DNA of 64,000 bases from an uncultured Acidimicrobiales bacterium (GTDB lineage Bacteria > Actinomycetota > Acidimicrobiia > Acidimicrobiales > CATQHL01), in the NCBI GenBank assembly GCA_958295925.1, contig CATQHL010000001.1, forward strand, positions 1,747,753 to 1,811,752, given 5' to 3'. Positions 9,623-17,174 of the stretch are shown one piece after another. Position numbers and translations under genes: made by a program. How positions within the stretch are numbered: position 1 is the first letter of the stretch; every line of letters begins with the position of its first letter. Below the pieces are notes generated by a model. It saw nothing but the letters and a program-made list of their open reading frames with translations. It was not told the DNA's origin and did not search any database.

Positions 9623-10239
9623 TGTCGCGCTACACAGGGCCTAAGGCGCGGGTCTCCCGGAGGTTGAATACCAACATTTTTGGAACCAAGGGCGAGCGGA
9701 CAGCTCTGGAAAAGAGGGCGTATCCCCCGGGGCAACACGGCCATGGGCGCCGACGCGGCACCACCTCTGAGTACTTGATTCAGCTGCAGGAAAAGCAGAA
9801 GGCCCGCTTCACTTACGGCTTGAACGAGCGGCAGTTTCGGAATCTCTACAAGGAGGCCAGCCGACGCAGCGGGGTGACCGGCGAGAACATGCTCGTCTTC
9901 CTGGAGTCCCGCCTTGACAACGTGGTGTTTCGCTCACGCTGGGGGGCTACGCGCCCGCAGGCCAGGCAGTTTGTGCTTCACGGCCACGTGCTGGTGGACG
10001 GGAGGCGGGTGAACATTCCCAGTTATCGAGTTTCGGCGGGACAGGTTGTCTCGATACCGGAGCACTTTCGGGAGAACGCCCAGGTTCGCTGGAACGTGGA
10101 CCTGCTCGACAGGCAGGTTCCGATCTGGCTGGAGTCCGCTGAGGACGGCTGGGAGAGCAAGGTGCTTGCGATGCCCACCAGAGAGCAGATAGACGAGCCG
10201 ATCAGGGAGAACCTGATCGTGGAGCTGTACAGCAAGTAA
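9622..10239 (+). CDS. rpsD: 30S ribosomal protein S4
   Basis: A primary 16S binder with an S4 domain (LESRLDNVVFR, then the RQFVLHGHVLVDGRRV segment). This is the cysteine-free form; no zinc ligands occur in the N-terminal region. The length is 205 residues. A 167-base gap without any recognisable gene lies between it and rpoA; in many bacteria S4 regulates this operon, but no pseudoknot was identified here. Confidence 0.99.
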   Translation: MSRYTGPKARVSRRLNTNIFGTKGERTALEKRAYPPGQHGHGRRRGTTSEYLIQLQEKQKARFTYGLNERQFRNLYKEASRRSGVTGENMLVFLESRLDNVVFRSRWGATRPQARQFVLHGHVLVDGRRVNIPSYRVSAGQVVSIPEHFRENAQVRWNVDLLDRQVPIWLESAEDGWESKVLAMPTREQIDEPIRENLIVELYSK

Positions 10240-10406
10240 CAGGCACCCCAGGAGCGGATTAAAAGAGGATTCAGGCGGGACGGCGAGTGCAAGCTCGGCG
10301 AACGCAGCGGGAAAGCATCGGGAAAGGTAATCAGCAGGCAAGCAGGCGTCGCTGTCCAGAAAAGACGCCAAAGAGACGCAGCAGGATCAGTCCAACGAGG
10401 TAGTAA

Positions 10407-11366
10407 ATGCTCCAAATTCAACGTCCAACCGTCGAGCCGGGCGAAGTCTCCGGGAATCGTCAGACATTCAGCTTTGGGCCACTCCCGCCCGGTTTCGGCT
10501 ACACCCTGGGCAACGCCATGCGCAGAGTGCTGCTCTCCTACGTTCCGGGGGCGGCAATCACCTGGGTTCGCTTCGAAAAGGCGCTGCACGAGTTCGACAC
10601 GCTCGGCGGGATAACAGAGGACATCTCCGACATCATCCTGAACCTCAAAGACCTGGTGCTGAAGAGCCTCTCCCCCGACCCTGTGGTGCTGCGGGTGGAC
10701 GTGATGGGGCCGGCAGTCGTGACAGGGGCCGACTTCGACGTGAACCCCGACGTGGAGGTGTTCAACAAGGACCTCCACGTGGCCACCCTGGGGGCCAGGT
10801 CCAGGTTCGTGATGGATGCCACCGTCGAGTGCGGCGTCGGCTATCAGGGAGCGGAGGAAAGACCCGACGACATGGGGGTGAGCGACATCCCCATTGACTC
10901 CCTGTACTCGCCGGTTCGACGCGTTTCGTACAAGGTCGTGAGCGTCCCTGGCGACGTGGGCGACGTTTCCGACGAGTTGATGCTTGACGTGCTGACCGAC
11001 GGATCGATGACGCCGAGCGAGGCCCTTGCCTCGGCCGGGGGAACACTGAAACAGCTTGCACAGCTTTTTGAAAACCTTGACGAGCCAGGCGGTTCGCTGG
11101 TTGTGGCCGAAGTGGTGGAAGCCACGGGACTAGCGGAGGAGCTGATGCTGTACGTTGAGGATCTGGCCCTCTCGACGCGCACGATCAACTGCCTCAAGCG
11201 CGCCGACGTGAAGAACGTCGGCGACCTTGTGAAGATGACCCCCTCGGCGCTGCTGGGTCTCCCCAATTTTGGGGAGAAGGCTCTCGATGAGGTGATCGAG
11301 CGGCTGGACGAGCGCGGTTTGGCGTTGGCGAGTTCGATGGCCGACAGCTCGAAGGCATTGGGCTAG
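10407..11366 (+). CDS. rpoA: RNA polymerase alpha subunit
   Basis: Assembles the polymerase core and reads UP elements. The N-terminal domain shows PLPPGFGYTLGNAMRRVLLS, and the C-terminal domain, from about residue 240, has the helix-hairpin-helix LSTRTINCLKRADVKNVGDL and NFGEKALDEVIERL. The length of 319 residues is typical of actinobacteria. It is followed by rplQ. Confidence 0.99.
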   Translation: MLQIQRPTVEPGEVSGNRQTFSFGPLPPGFGYTLGNAMRRVLLSYVPGAAITWVRFEKALHEFDTLGGITEDISDIILNLKDLVLKSLSPDPVVLRVDVMGPAVVTGADFDVNPDVEVFNKDLHVATLGARSRFVMDATVECGVGYQGAEERPDDMGVSDIPIDSLYSPVRRVSYKVVSVPGDVGDVSDELMLDVLTDGSMTPSEALASAGGTLKQLAQLFENLDEPGGSLVVAEVVEATGLAEELMLYVEDLALSTRTINCLKRADVKNVGDLVKMTPSALLGLPNFGEKALDEVIERLDERGLALASSMADSSKALG

Positions 11367-11383
11367 GCGGATCAGGGGTTTCG

Positions 11384-11734
11384 GTGCCTCAACCCAGGAA
11401 GGGACGAAGGCTGGGCGGCTCTGCCCATCACCAGCGGCTGATGCTGGCCAACCTGGTGGCGTCGCTCATCGCCGCTGAATCCATAGTCACCACGCAGGCC
11501 AAGGCCAAGGCCATGCAGCCCGTTGCCGAGAGGATGATTACCAAGGCTCGCAAGGGCGGACTGCACAACCACCGGCAGATTCTGGCGTTCCTGAACGACC
11601 GCGAGATCGCCGACAAGCTCATGACTGAGATAGGACCCCGCTATTCCCGGCGGCAAGGGGGCTGCACCCGCATCTTGAAGTTGGGGCCCCGCTACGGCGA
11701 CAACGCGCCGATGGCGCGAATCGAGCTGGTCTAG
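11384..11734 (+). CDS. rplQ: 50S ribosomal protein L17
   Basis: A 116-residue L17. PKAKAMQPVAERMI-like and LANLVASLI segments plus the N-terminal KGRRLGGSAHHQRLMLANL are typical. It starts at GTG 11384. The C-terminus ends RYGDNAPMARIELV, so there is no extra domain as seen in some actinobacteria. Confidence 0.98.
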   Translation: MPQPRKGRRLGGSAHHQRLMLANLVASLIAAESIVTTQAKAKAMQPVAERMITKARKGGLHNHRQILAFLNDREIADKLMTEIGPRYSRRQGGCTRILKLGPRYGDNAPMARIELV

Positions 11735-11753
11735 TCCAAACGAGGGCCCGGGC

Positions 11754-12530
11754 GTGGCCTGCCTGCGCCTAGTCTTGGCTTACGACGGGAGCGGCTTCAG
11801 CGGGTTCGCTGCCAACCCAGGCGTGCGCACGGTGGAGGGTGTCTTGAGGGATGCGCTGGAGAGGCGCTTGAGTGGCCAGGTGACAGGCTTTGCATGCGCG
11901 GGACGTACCGACGCAGGCGTTCACGCCAGCGGACAGGTTGTGAGCTTCGATGCTCCCGAGGGATTTTCCACGGACGAGGCGGAGCTGCATCGGATGCTGA
12001 CGTCCCTCAATCGGATGTTGGGGCCAGAGATCGCCGTGCTGAGCGCCGAGGAGGCGCCGGAGGCGTTCAACGCGCGCTTCAGCGCCACGTCTCGGCGATA
12101 TCGCTACCTGATCTGGAATCAGCCGGCGCCCGACCCTTTCACTTGGCGGCACACCTGGCACGTGCCACAGCCGCTGGACGTTGAAGCGATGGTCTCCGCT
12201 GCCGCCTGTCTGCCGGGAGAACACGACTTCGCCTCATTCTGTCGCCGTTCCTCCGTGGAGGTCGACGGCGTTGAGCGCGTTGCGCCCACCACCCGTCGTG
12301 TTCTGCGGGCCGCCTGGGAGGCGTCATCGGCAAGTGAGATGCGCTTTGAGATAGAGGCCAACTCCTTTTGCCGTCAGATGGTGAGATCGCTGGTGGGCAC
12401 GCTGGTGGATGTGGGCCGTCGTCGGCTTTCCGTGGACGACTTCGTGCGTATCCTGCGGGCCGCTGATCGCTCAGCTACAGGCCCGGTGGCTCCTCCTCAC
12501 GGACTCTGTCTCCACTCAGTCGGCTACTAG
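11754..12530 (+). CDS. truA: tRNA pseudouridine(38-40) synthase TruA
   Basis: Makes pseudouridine at positions 38-40 of the tRNA anticodon arm. The catalytic aspartate is D53 within GRTDAGVHA; AYDGSGFSGF lies at residues 9-18 and SFCRQMVRSLVGTL near the C-terminus. It starts at GTG 11754, 19 bases after rplQ, the usual actinobacterial position. rplM and rpsI, often next, are absent here. Confidence 0.97.
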   Translation: MACLRLVLAYDGSGFSGFAANPGVRTVEGVLRDALERRLSGQVTGFACAGRTDAGVHASGQVVSFDAPEGFSTDEAELHRMLTSLNRMLGPEIAVLSAEEAPEAFNARFSATSRRYRYLIWNQPAPDPFTWRHTWHVPQPLDVEAMVSAAACLPGEHDFASFCRRSSVEVDGVERVAPTTRRVLRAAWEASSASEMRFEIEANSFCRQMVRSLVGTLVDVGRRRLSVDDFVRILRAADRSATGPVAPPHGLCLHSVGY

Positions 12531-12603
12531 CGGCGGAATTTTGGGCGCCTTGGTGGGAACAGCCGACTTTCACTCCTGGCGGGGCTCGCAGGTAGGCTGA
12601 AGC

Positions 12604-13077
12604 ATGGATTCGAGGGCCTTTCGGAACTCCCTGGGGATGTTTCCCACGGGAGTCACCGTGGTCACGGCTGCTGAAGATCCCCCGGTCGGGGTGACCGTCT
12701 CCAGTTTCAACTCCGTCTCCCTCCAGCCGCCGCTTGTTCTTTTCAGCATTGGCCACGACTCAACCAGCCTGGATGCGCTCCGGTCAGCTTCGGGGTACGC
12801 GGTCAACGTGCTGGCGGCTTCCCAAGAGGACATTTCCAACCGCTTTGCACGAGCCGGCGGCGACAAGTGGGGTGAGATGACCTACGAACTCGGGTACGAA
12901 GGCTCGCCACTCATCGAGGGCGCCCTCGCCCACTTCGAGTGCCGCCCCCATGCCGTCTACGACGGCGGCGACCACGACATCTTCGTGGGTGAGGTGGTGG
13001 GTCACCGCCACAACCCGGGGGAGGGGCCGCTCGTCTTTTTCTCGGGCGGATATCGCGGGCTCTCAGCCGCGGAATAG
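12604..13077 (+). CDS. Flavin reductase-like domain protein
   Basis: A 157-residue flavin-binding split-barrel protein. The N-terminus RAFRNSLGMFPTGVTVVTA and the following SSFNSVSLQPPLVLFS are typical of the reductase component of two-component flavin monooxygenases, which supply reduced FMN or FAD. The C-terminal HDIFVGEVVGHRHNPGEGPLVFFSGGYRGL fold boundary is complete (ending near residue 155). It stands alone, convergent with the downstream gene, so the partner is unknown. Confidence 0.85.
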   Translation: MDSRAFRNSLGMFPTGVTVVTAAEDPPVGVTVSSFNSVSLQPPLVLFSIGHDSTSLDALRSASGYAVNVLAASQEDISNRFARAGGDKWGEMTYELGYEGSPLIEGALAHFECRPHAVYDGGDHDIFVGEVVGHRHNPGEGPLVFFSGGYRGLSAAE

Positions 13078-13101
13078 GCAGGAGGACGGGCCTGCCCCAG
13101 G

Positions 13102-13123
13102 CCGACACTGGCGCGCCTGTCGG
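13102..13123. terminator. Weak hairpin between convergent genes
   Basis: CCGACA at 13102-13107 can pair with TGTCGG at 13118-13123 across a ten-base loop in the 57-base gap between two convergent genes. There is no T-tract on either side, so a terminator role is only suggested by position. Confidence 0.25.
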
Positions 13124-13134
13124 TCAGTCCGGGT

Positions 13135-15231
13135 CTATCGCCGCGAAAAGCCCGCCTGGTCAAGCTCGTCGACAACCCCTCGAGCCTCGGCGATGGCATC
13201 GCCGATGGTGCGAGGTCTGCGGGCGTCGCCAATTCGCATCAGGGGTGTGTCCCCGCCTGGTTCCCGCCCGCCCGCAGCCGCCCCGGCAAAGGACAGGGGA
13301 ATCACGGGGCGGGTCGGCTCGGCGACCACCACGCCTTCGGCATCGAGAATGTCGGTGTTTCCGCCTTTGTCTTTCCATTCGATGCCCTCGGGGAGTATCC
13401 GCACCGCCCTGCCCTGCAACAGCAAGGCGGGCGGCGCGGTTTCCCGGGGGTCGGTCAGGCGGGCCTGGTAGGCGCGCCTGACAAGCCCGGAAGTGTCCCG
13501 GCCCATGGGCCCGGGTGAGAGCATCGCAACAGCGCAGCCTCTACTACGGCACCAGAGAGCGGCCGCGAGCGCCCTTGAGCCTCCTCCCAACAGCGCGATC
13601 CGCCCTTCGGGGAGTGGGGTGTTGAGCGTGGAGAGGCTTCCTGCGAGAAGGTCTTCCAGAGTCCATGCAGGCAGATGCTCGTAGCCTTCGAGGGCTTCGG
13701 GAGCGGTGGCTGCTCCAGTCGCCACGACAACCGCAGCGCCTTCGCCAAGAGGAAACTGCTCGAGATCTCTCACCCTCTCGCCCAGCCGCACTTCGACTCC
13801 GAGGCGTTCCAGCTCGCCCTCGTACCATCTCACCAGCCGCTCAAGATGCGTCAGCCCAGGCGTGACGGCGGCAACAAGCAGCGCCCCGCCGAGACGCCGC
13901 TCCCGTTCAAGGAGGACGGCTCGGTGCCCCAACTCGGCTGCTCTTCGAGCGGCCTCCATCCCAGCCGGGCCTCCTCCGACCACGATTACCCGTCGCGCAT
14001 CTGCGCCATTGGCATCTGCGCTATTGGTAACAGTGTCCCTGGTCGCACGAAGCGACTCCCGTCCCACCTCGGGGTTCACCGAACAGGAAATGCCCTCCCC
14101 GAACTGCAGCTGTCCAGCGCAACCCTGCACGGTGGCGATGCACGGGCGGATGGTATCGCTGCGCCCCCCGGCCGCCTTCGCCACCCAGTCGGGGTCGGCA
14201 AGCAGCGCACGGCCAAGCGCAACGGCGTCGCAGCGCCCGTCGGCCACCGCGGCTTCCGCCAACTCAGGGGAGGTGATACGCCCCACCGCGGCCACGGGCA
14301 CGTCGACGGCGTGACGCACCTCCTCCGCGAACTCCAGAAAGGCCCCCTCCGGGTCGTCGAGCAGGGGAATCGTCCAGGGGACAGATCCGTACACGCCCGC
14401 CGACACTACGAACGCCTCCGCACCGGCCTCGGCGAAGTGGCGGGCGACGAGGGTGGCGTCTTCAGTCGTGAGCCCGTCTTCGGTGAGATCCGAGCCGTTT
14501 ATGCGCACGATCACCGTCAGGTCATCGGCTGCGGAGCGGGCCTTCTCTATAACCTCGCACCCGAAGCGGCTGCGCTGGGAGACCGTGCTTCCCCCGAAGC
14601 GGTCGGAGCGCCTGTTGGACGCAGCCGACAGGAACTGCCCGATCAGGTAGCCATGTCCGCCGTGAATCTCGACGGCGTCGAATCCCCCCCTTGCCGCCCT
14701 GCAGGCGGCGTGGCCGAAGGCGGAGACCACCTCCTCTGCCTCCGCGGTGCTGAGCGGGCGGGGAGGCAGCCTCACGTGCGCCGAGGGCGGCAAGGCGGAG
14801 GGCGCCACCGGGCGGTCGCCGATCACCTTGGGGGAGACCTGCCGACCACCGTGTCCGAGCTGTATTCCAGCGAGCGCGCCAGTCGAGTGGATGACCTCGA
14901 CGAGGGAGGCCAACGCCCCTTCGCCTTCAGCCCCGGCCCCGGCCGCCCTGTCCTCCCAAAGCCACGCGATGGCGTCCTCCACCCGGCCCTCCGGGGAAAC
15001 CGCCGAGAATCCCACCACCGCCAGCCCCACCCCGACGCTGCGTGCGGCGTAGTAGGAAAGAGCGTCGTCGGTGGGCGCCCCGCCGCGGAAACCGAAGCCT
15101 GTCGTCATCGCCGAGAGCAGGACTCGGTTGCGAAGCCGCATCCGCCCGATGTTGAGCGGACTGAAAAGGTGGGGGAAGTGGGGGTTCGGGGCGGCGTTCA
15201 GGGCAGGGGGGCGCTCCTTGGCCAGATCCAT
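13135..15231 (-). CDS. NADH:flavin oxidoreductase / dienoyl-CoA reductase-like
   Basis: A two-part flavoenzyme. The N-terminal half is an FMN TIM barrel of the old yellow enzyme family (LFSPLNIGRMRLRNRVLLSA, GFDAVEIHGGHGYLIGQFLS). The C-terminal half binds FAD/NAD(P) (VIVVGGGPAGMEAARRAAEL). The ATG at 15231 is preferred over a TTG nine codons upstream. The protein resembles FadH-type reductases, but the iron-sulfur motif reads C-IA-T-VQG-C where a second Cys is expected, so one cluster ligand seems replaced by Thr. The start overlaps the upstream lipoprotein gene by 34 bases. Substrate unknown, likely an enoyl-CoA or enone. Confidence 0.88.
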   Translation of the reverse strand: MDLAKERPPALNAAPNPHFPHLFSPLNIGRMRLRNRVLLSAMTTGFGFRGGAPTDDALSYYAARSVGVGLAVVGFSAVSPEGRVEDAIAWLWEDRAAGAGAEGEGALASLVEVIHSTGALAGIQLGHGGRQVSPKVIGDRPVAPSALPPSAHVRLPPRPLSTAEAEEVVSAFGHAACRAARGGFDAVEIHGGHGYLIGQFLSAASNRRSDRFGGSTVSQRSRFGCEVIEKARSAADDLTVIVRINGSDLTEDGLTTEDATLVARHFAEAGAEAFVVSAGVYGSVPWTIPLLDDPEGAFLEFAEEVRHAVDVPVAAVGRITSPELAEAAVADGRCDAVALGRALLADPDWVAKAAGGRSDTIRPCIATVQGCAGQLQFGEGISCSVNPEVGRESLRATRDTVTNSADANGADARRVIVVGGGPAGMEAARRAAELGHRAVLLERERRLGGALLVAAVTPGLTHLERLVRWYEGELERLGVEVRLGERVRDLEQFPLGEGAAVVVATGAATAPEALEGYEHLPAWTLEDLLAGSLSTLNTPLPEGRIALLGGGSRALAAALWCRSRGCAVAMLSPGPMGRDTSGLVRRAYQARLTDPRETAPPALLLQGRAVRILPEGIEWKDKGGNTDILDAEGVVVAEPTRPVIPLSFAGAAAGGREPGGDTPLMRIGDARRPRTIGDAIAEARGVVDELDQAGFSRR

Positions 15232-16949
15232 CCGACATCCTCGTTGGGCTGCAGGCAACTCTTGACCTCCCTCAGCCCGATGCCCTCCTTATCGCACTGA
15301 TAGCGAAACGTCACGGTCTTGTAAGCGTCGGCTGCGCTCCACTTGCCAGGAGCCAGCGTGGAGGGGAGCATCGATGGCACGTCCACCGCCCCCAGGCTTT
15401 CCAGGGCGGAGAAGATATCGGCCCGAGTCGGGTTTGCCCCGGCGTCGTATATCGCCCTCAGAGCGGTGCGAAAAGCGCTGCAAACCAGGCTGACCATCGC
15501 GTACTTGTGGGTCTCCGCCGCTCTTGCAGGGTCGTAGTCGGCCCCGGAGTCGGAGTTCTCCCGGTAGGTGCGCATGCACATCTCCTCGAATGCGTGAGGC
15601 GAGAAGTCGGGGTTTCTGAAGATCCCCACGTCGCCGGTCACTGCCATGATCGTGCCGTCGTAGAGCTTTCCCGCAATGTCGCCCCCGAAGTCGGCCACCT
15701 TGCTGGCCACTACCTCGTTTCCCTGGCTGTTGAAGTCGGAGTTGTAAATCTGAATTTCCCCCGGCTTGATTCCCTGCGTGCCCATCTCACTTATGAGGCT
15801 GGGCAGTGAGATGGCGTTGAGCGTGGGGAATAGCACGTCGACGTCCTCTGCGATCATCCGCTCGACCGCCTCCCGCGCCCCGGTTATGCAGATGTTCCCG
15901 CCCGCGCAGTCGATCACCTCGTAGACGGGCACGTCCACGCCGGCGCTCAGCAATTCGTCTAGAAGACTCTTGCGCACGGCGGATTCCTGGCCAGGGGTGT
16001 TGGGGGTGACCACCGCCACCCTCCGGCCCTCCAGCGCCCCCGTGCCCAGAAGGTAGTGCACCAGGTACTTGAGGTAGGCGTCCTCGGCGGCCGAGAGGGT
16101 TATGAGGCGGCCCTGCCCGCGTTCGATGTACTCCTCCGGGAACGGGAGGCTGCCGATGAGTGCCGAGTTGTGCTCCTCCACCACGCAGAGCACCCCCGTC
16201 CCTTGGAAACTCGTGGTGTTGAGGAGTATCACAGCGTCGCGGGCCTCGGTGGCTTCGATGCAAGCGGCGTTGCGCAGGGCCTCGATGTCTTGACCCACGG
16301 ACGCCGAGATAGCAGAGACTTCGACCTCGGAAAGATTGACACGTCGTCCCCAGACGCCCCCGCAGCGGGTGTTGACCATCTCGTTGAACACCTCAAAGAT
16401 GTCCTGGACATCGCCCACGTCCTCGGCAAAGCCCAGAACGGCGATCTCTTCGATCTTCGTGCGAAGGTGAACGATTTTGATCTCCTCGCCGCTGATGCCC
16501 TCGTCGGTGCTCTTGAGGGTCTCCGACGGTGGGCCGTGCGGTTTGCAAAAGACGTCTAGCCCGCCGAAGGGATGGGTACGGTCGAATCCGAGCTGAAACT
16601 CGGCGAATCGGCCGCCACGTGGGTCGTCGTAGACGGGGTTCTGGGGAGAGTCGGGCGTTGGGGCGGGCGGGGGAGGATCGTCCGGATTCCGCCGAGGCTT
16701 GTCGGTGGTCGTTCCGTTCACACCATCTTCGGGGAAGGAAGAGATTCCTCCCACACCTGTTCCCGTCTCTGAACCGTCCGTGGCGCGTGACCCGGAGGTC
16801 GGCTCTGTGGTATTTGAAGCGGTTCCGTCCTGTTTAGTCGTTTGTGGCGAATTTGCCTCAGGCCCGTCGGTGACAACTACTGAGCAGGCGCTGAGCACCA
16901 GCGAGGAAGTGACAACTAGTCCGAGGAAGGACAGTGCGCGATCGGGCAT
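15198..16949 (-). CDS. Branched-chain amino-acid-type solute-binding lipoprotein
   Basis: A periplasmic-binding-type receptor for an ABC importer, anchored outside the membrane. ATG 16949 is chosen because it gives a signal peptide with a lipobox (VLSAC, Cys 22); the frame extends further upstream without signal features. A Thr/Ser/Pro-rich linker follows to about residue 100. The body has the Leu/Ile/Val-binding (type I) pattern: VRKSLLDELLSAGVDVPVYE and a C-terminal ALRAIYDAGANPTRADIFSA. It is divergent from the MFS-ABC and LivHMG fusions, its probable transport partners. The ligand cannot be read from sequence. Confidence 0.82.
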   Translation of the reverse strand: MPDRALSFLGLVVTSSLVLSACSVVVTDGPEANSPQTTKQDGTASNTTEPTSGSRATDGSETGTGVGGISSFPEDGVNGTTTDKPRRNPDDPPPPAPTPDSPQNPVYDDPRGGRFAEFQLGFDRTHPFGGLDVFCKPHGPPSETLKSTDEGISGEEIKIVHLRTKIEEIAVLGFAEDVGDVQDIFEVFNEMVNTRCGGVWGRRVNLSEVEVSAISASVGQDIEALRNAACIEATEARDAVILLNTTSFQGTGVLCVVEEHNSALIGSLPFPEEYIERGQGRLITLSAAEDAYLKYLVHYLLGTGALEGRRVAVVTPNTPGQESAVRKSLLDELLSAGVDVPVYEVIDCAGGNICITGAREAVERMIAEDVDVLFPTLNAISLPSLISEMGTQGIKPGEIQIYNSDFNSQGNEVVASKVADFGGDIAGKLYDGTIMAVTGDVGIFRNPDFSPHAFEEMCMRTYRENSDSGADYDPARAAETHKYAMVSLVCSAFRTALRAIYDAGANPTRADIFSALESLGAVDVPSMLPSTLAPGKWSAADAYKTVTFRYQCDKEGIGLREVKSCLQPNEDVGWIWPRSAPLP

Positions 16950-17174
16950 TGAGTAGAAATTAGTCTTTGAGCATCTGTCGGTTAGGATTATTCCCTGCTC
17001 CCCTATCCCGAATACTAACTCCCGATTTGGTAATGAACCGCGTTGGATGGCCTGTTTGTGCAGAGCACCCCCCTCTTTTTTCATCATCCTTTTTCTCATC
17101 GCAACGGTTTGTTGATCCGCTTCAGCCTGGAACGATGAGGAAGCGATCCGAGGAAGGACTCCGCCCGCAAGTCA

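Noticed and set aside
13675..15300. 541-codon plus-strand frame
   Set aside because: Antisense to the old-yellow-enzyme reductase, whose motifs are clear; the plus translation is Arg/Pro-rich without domains.
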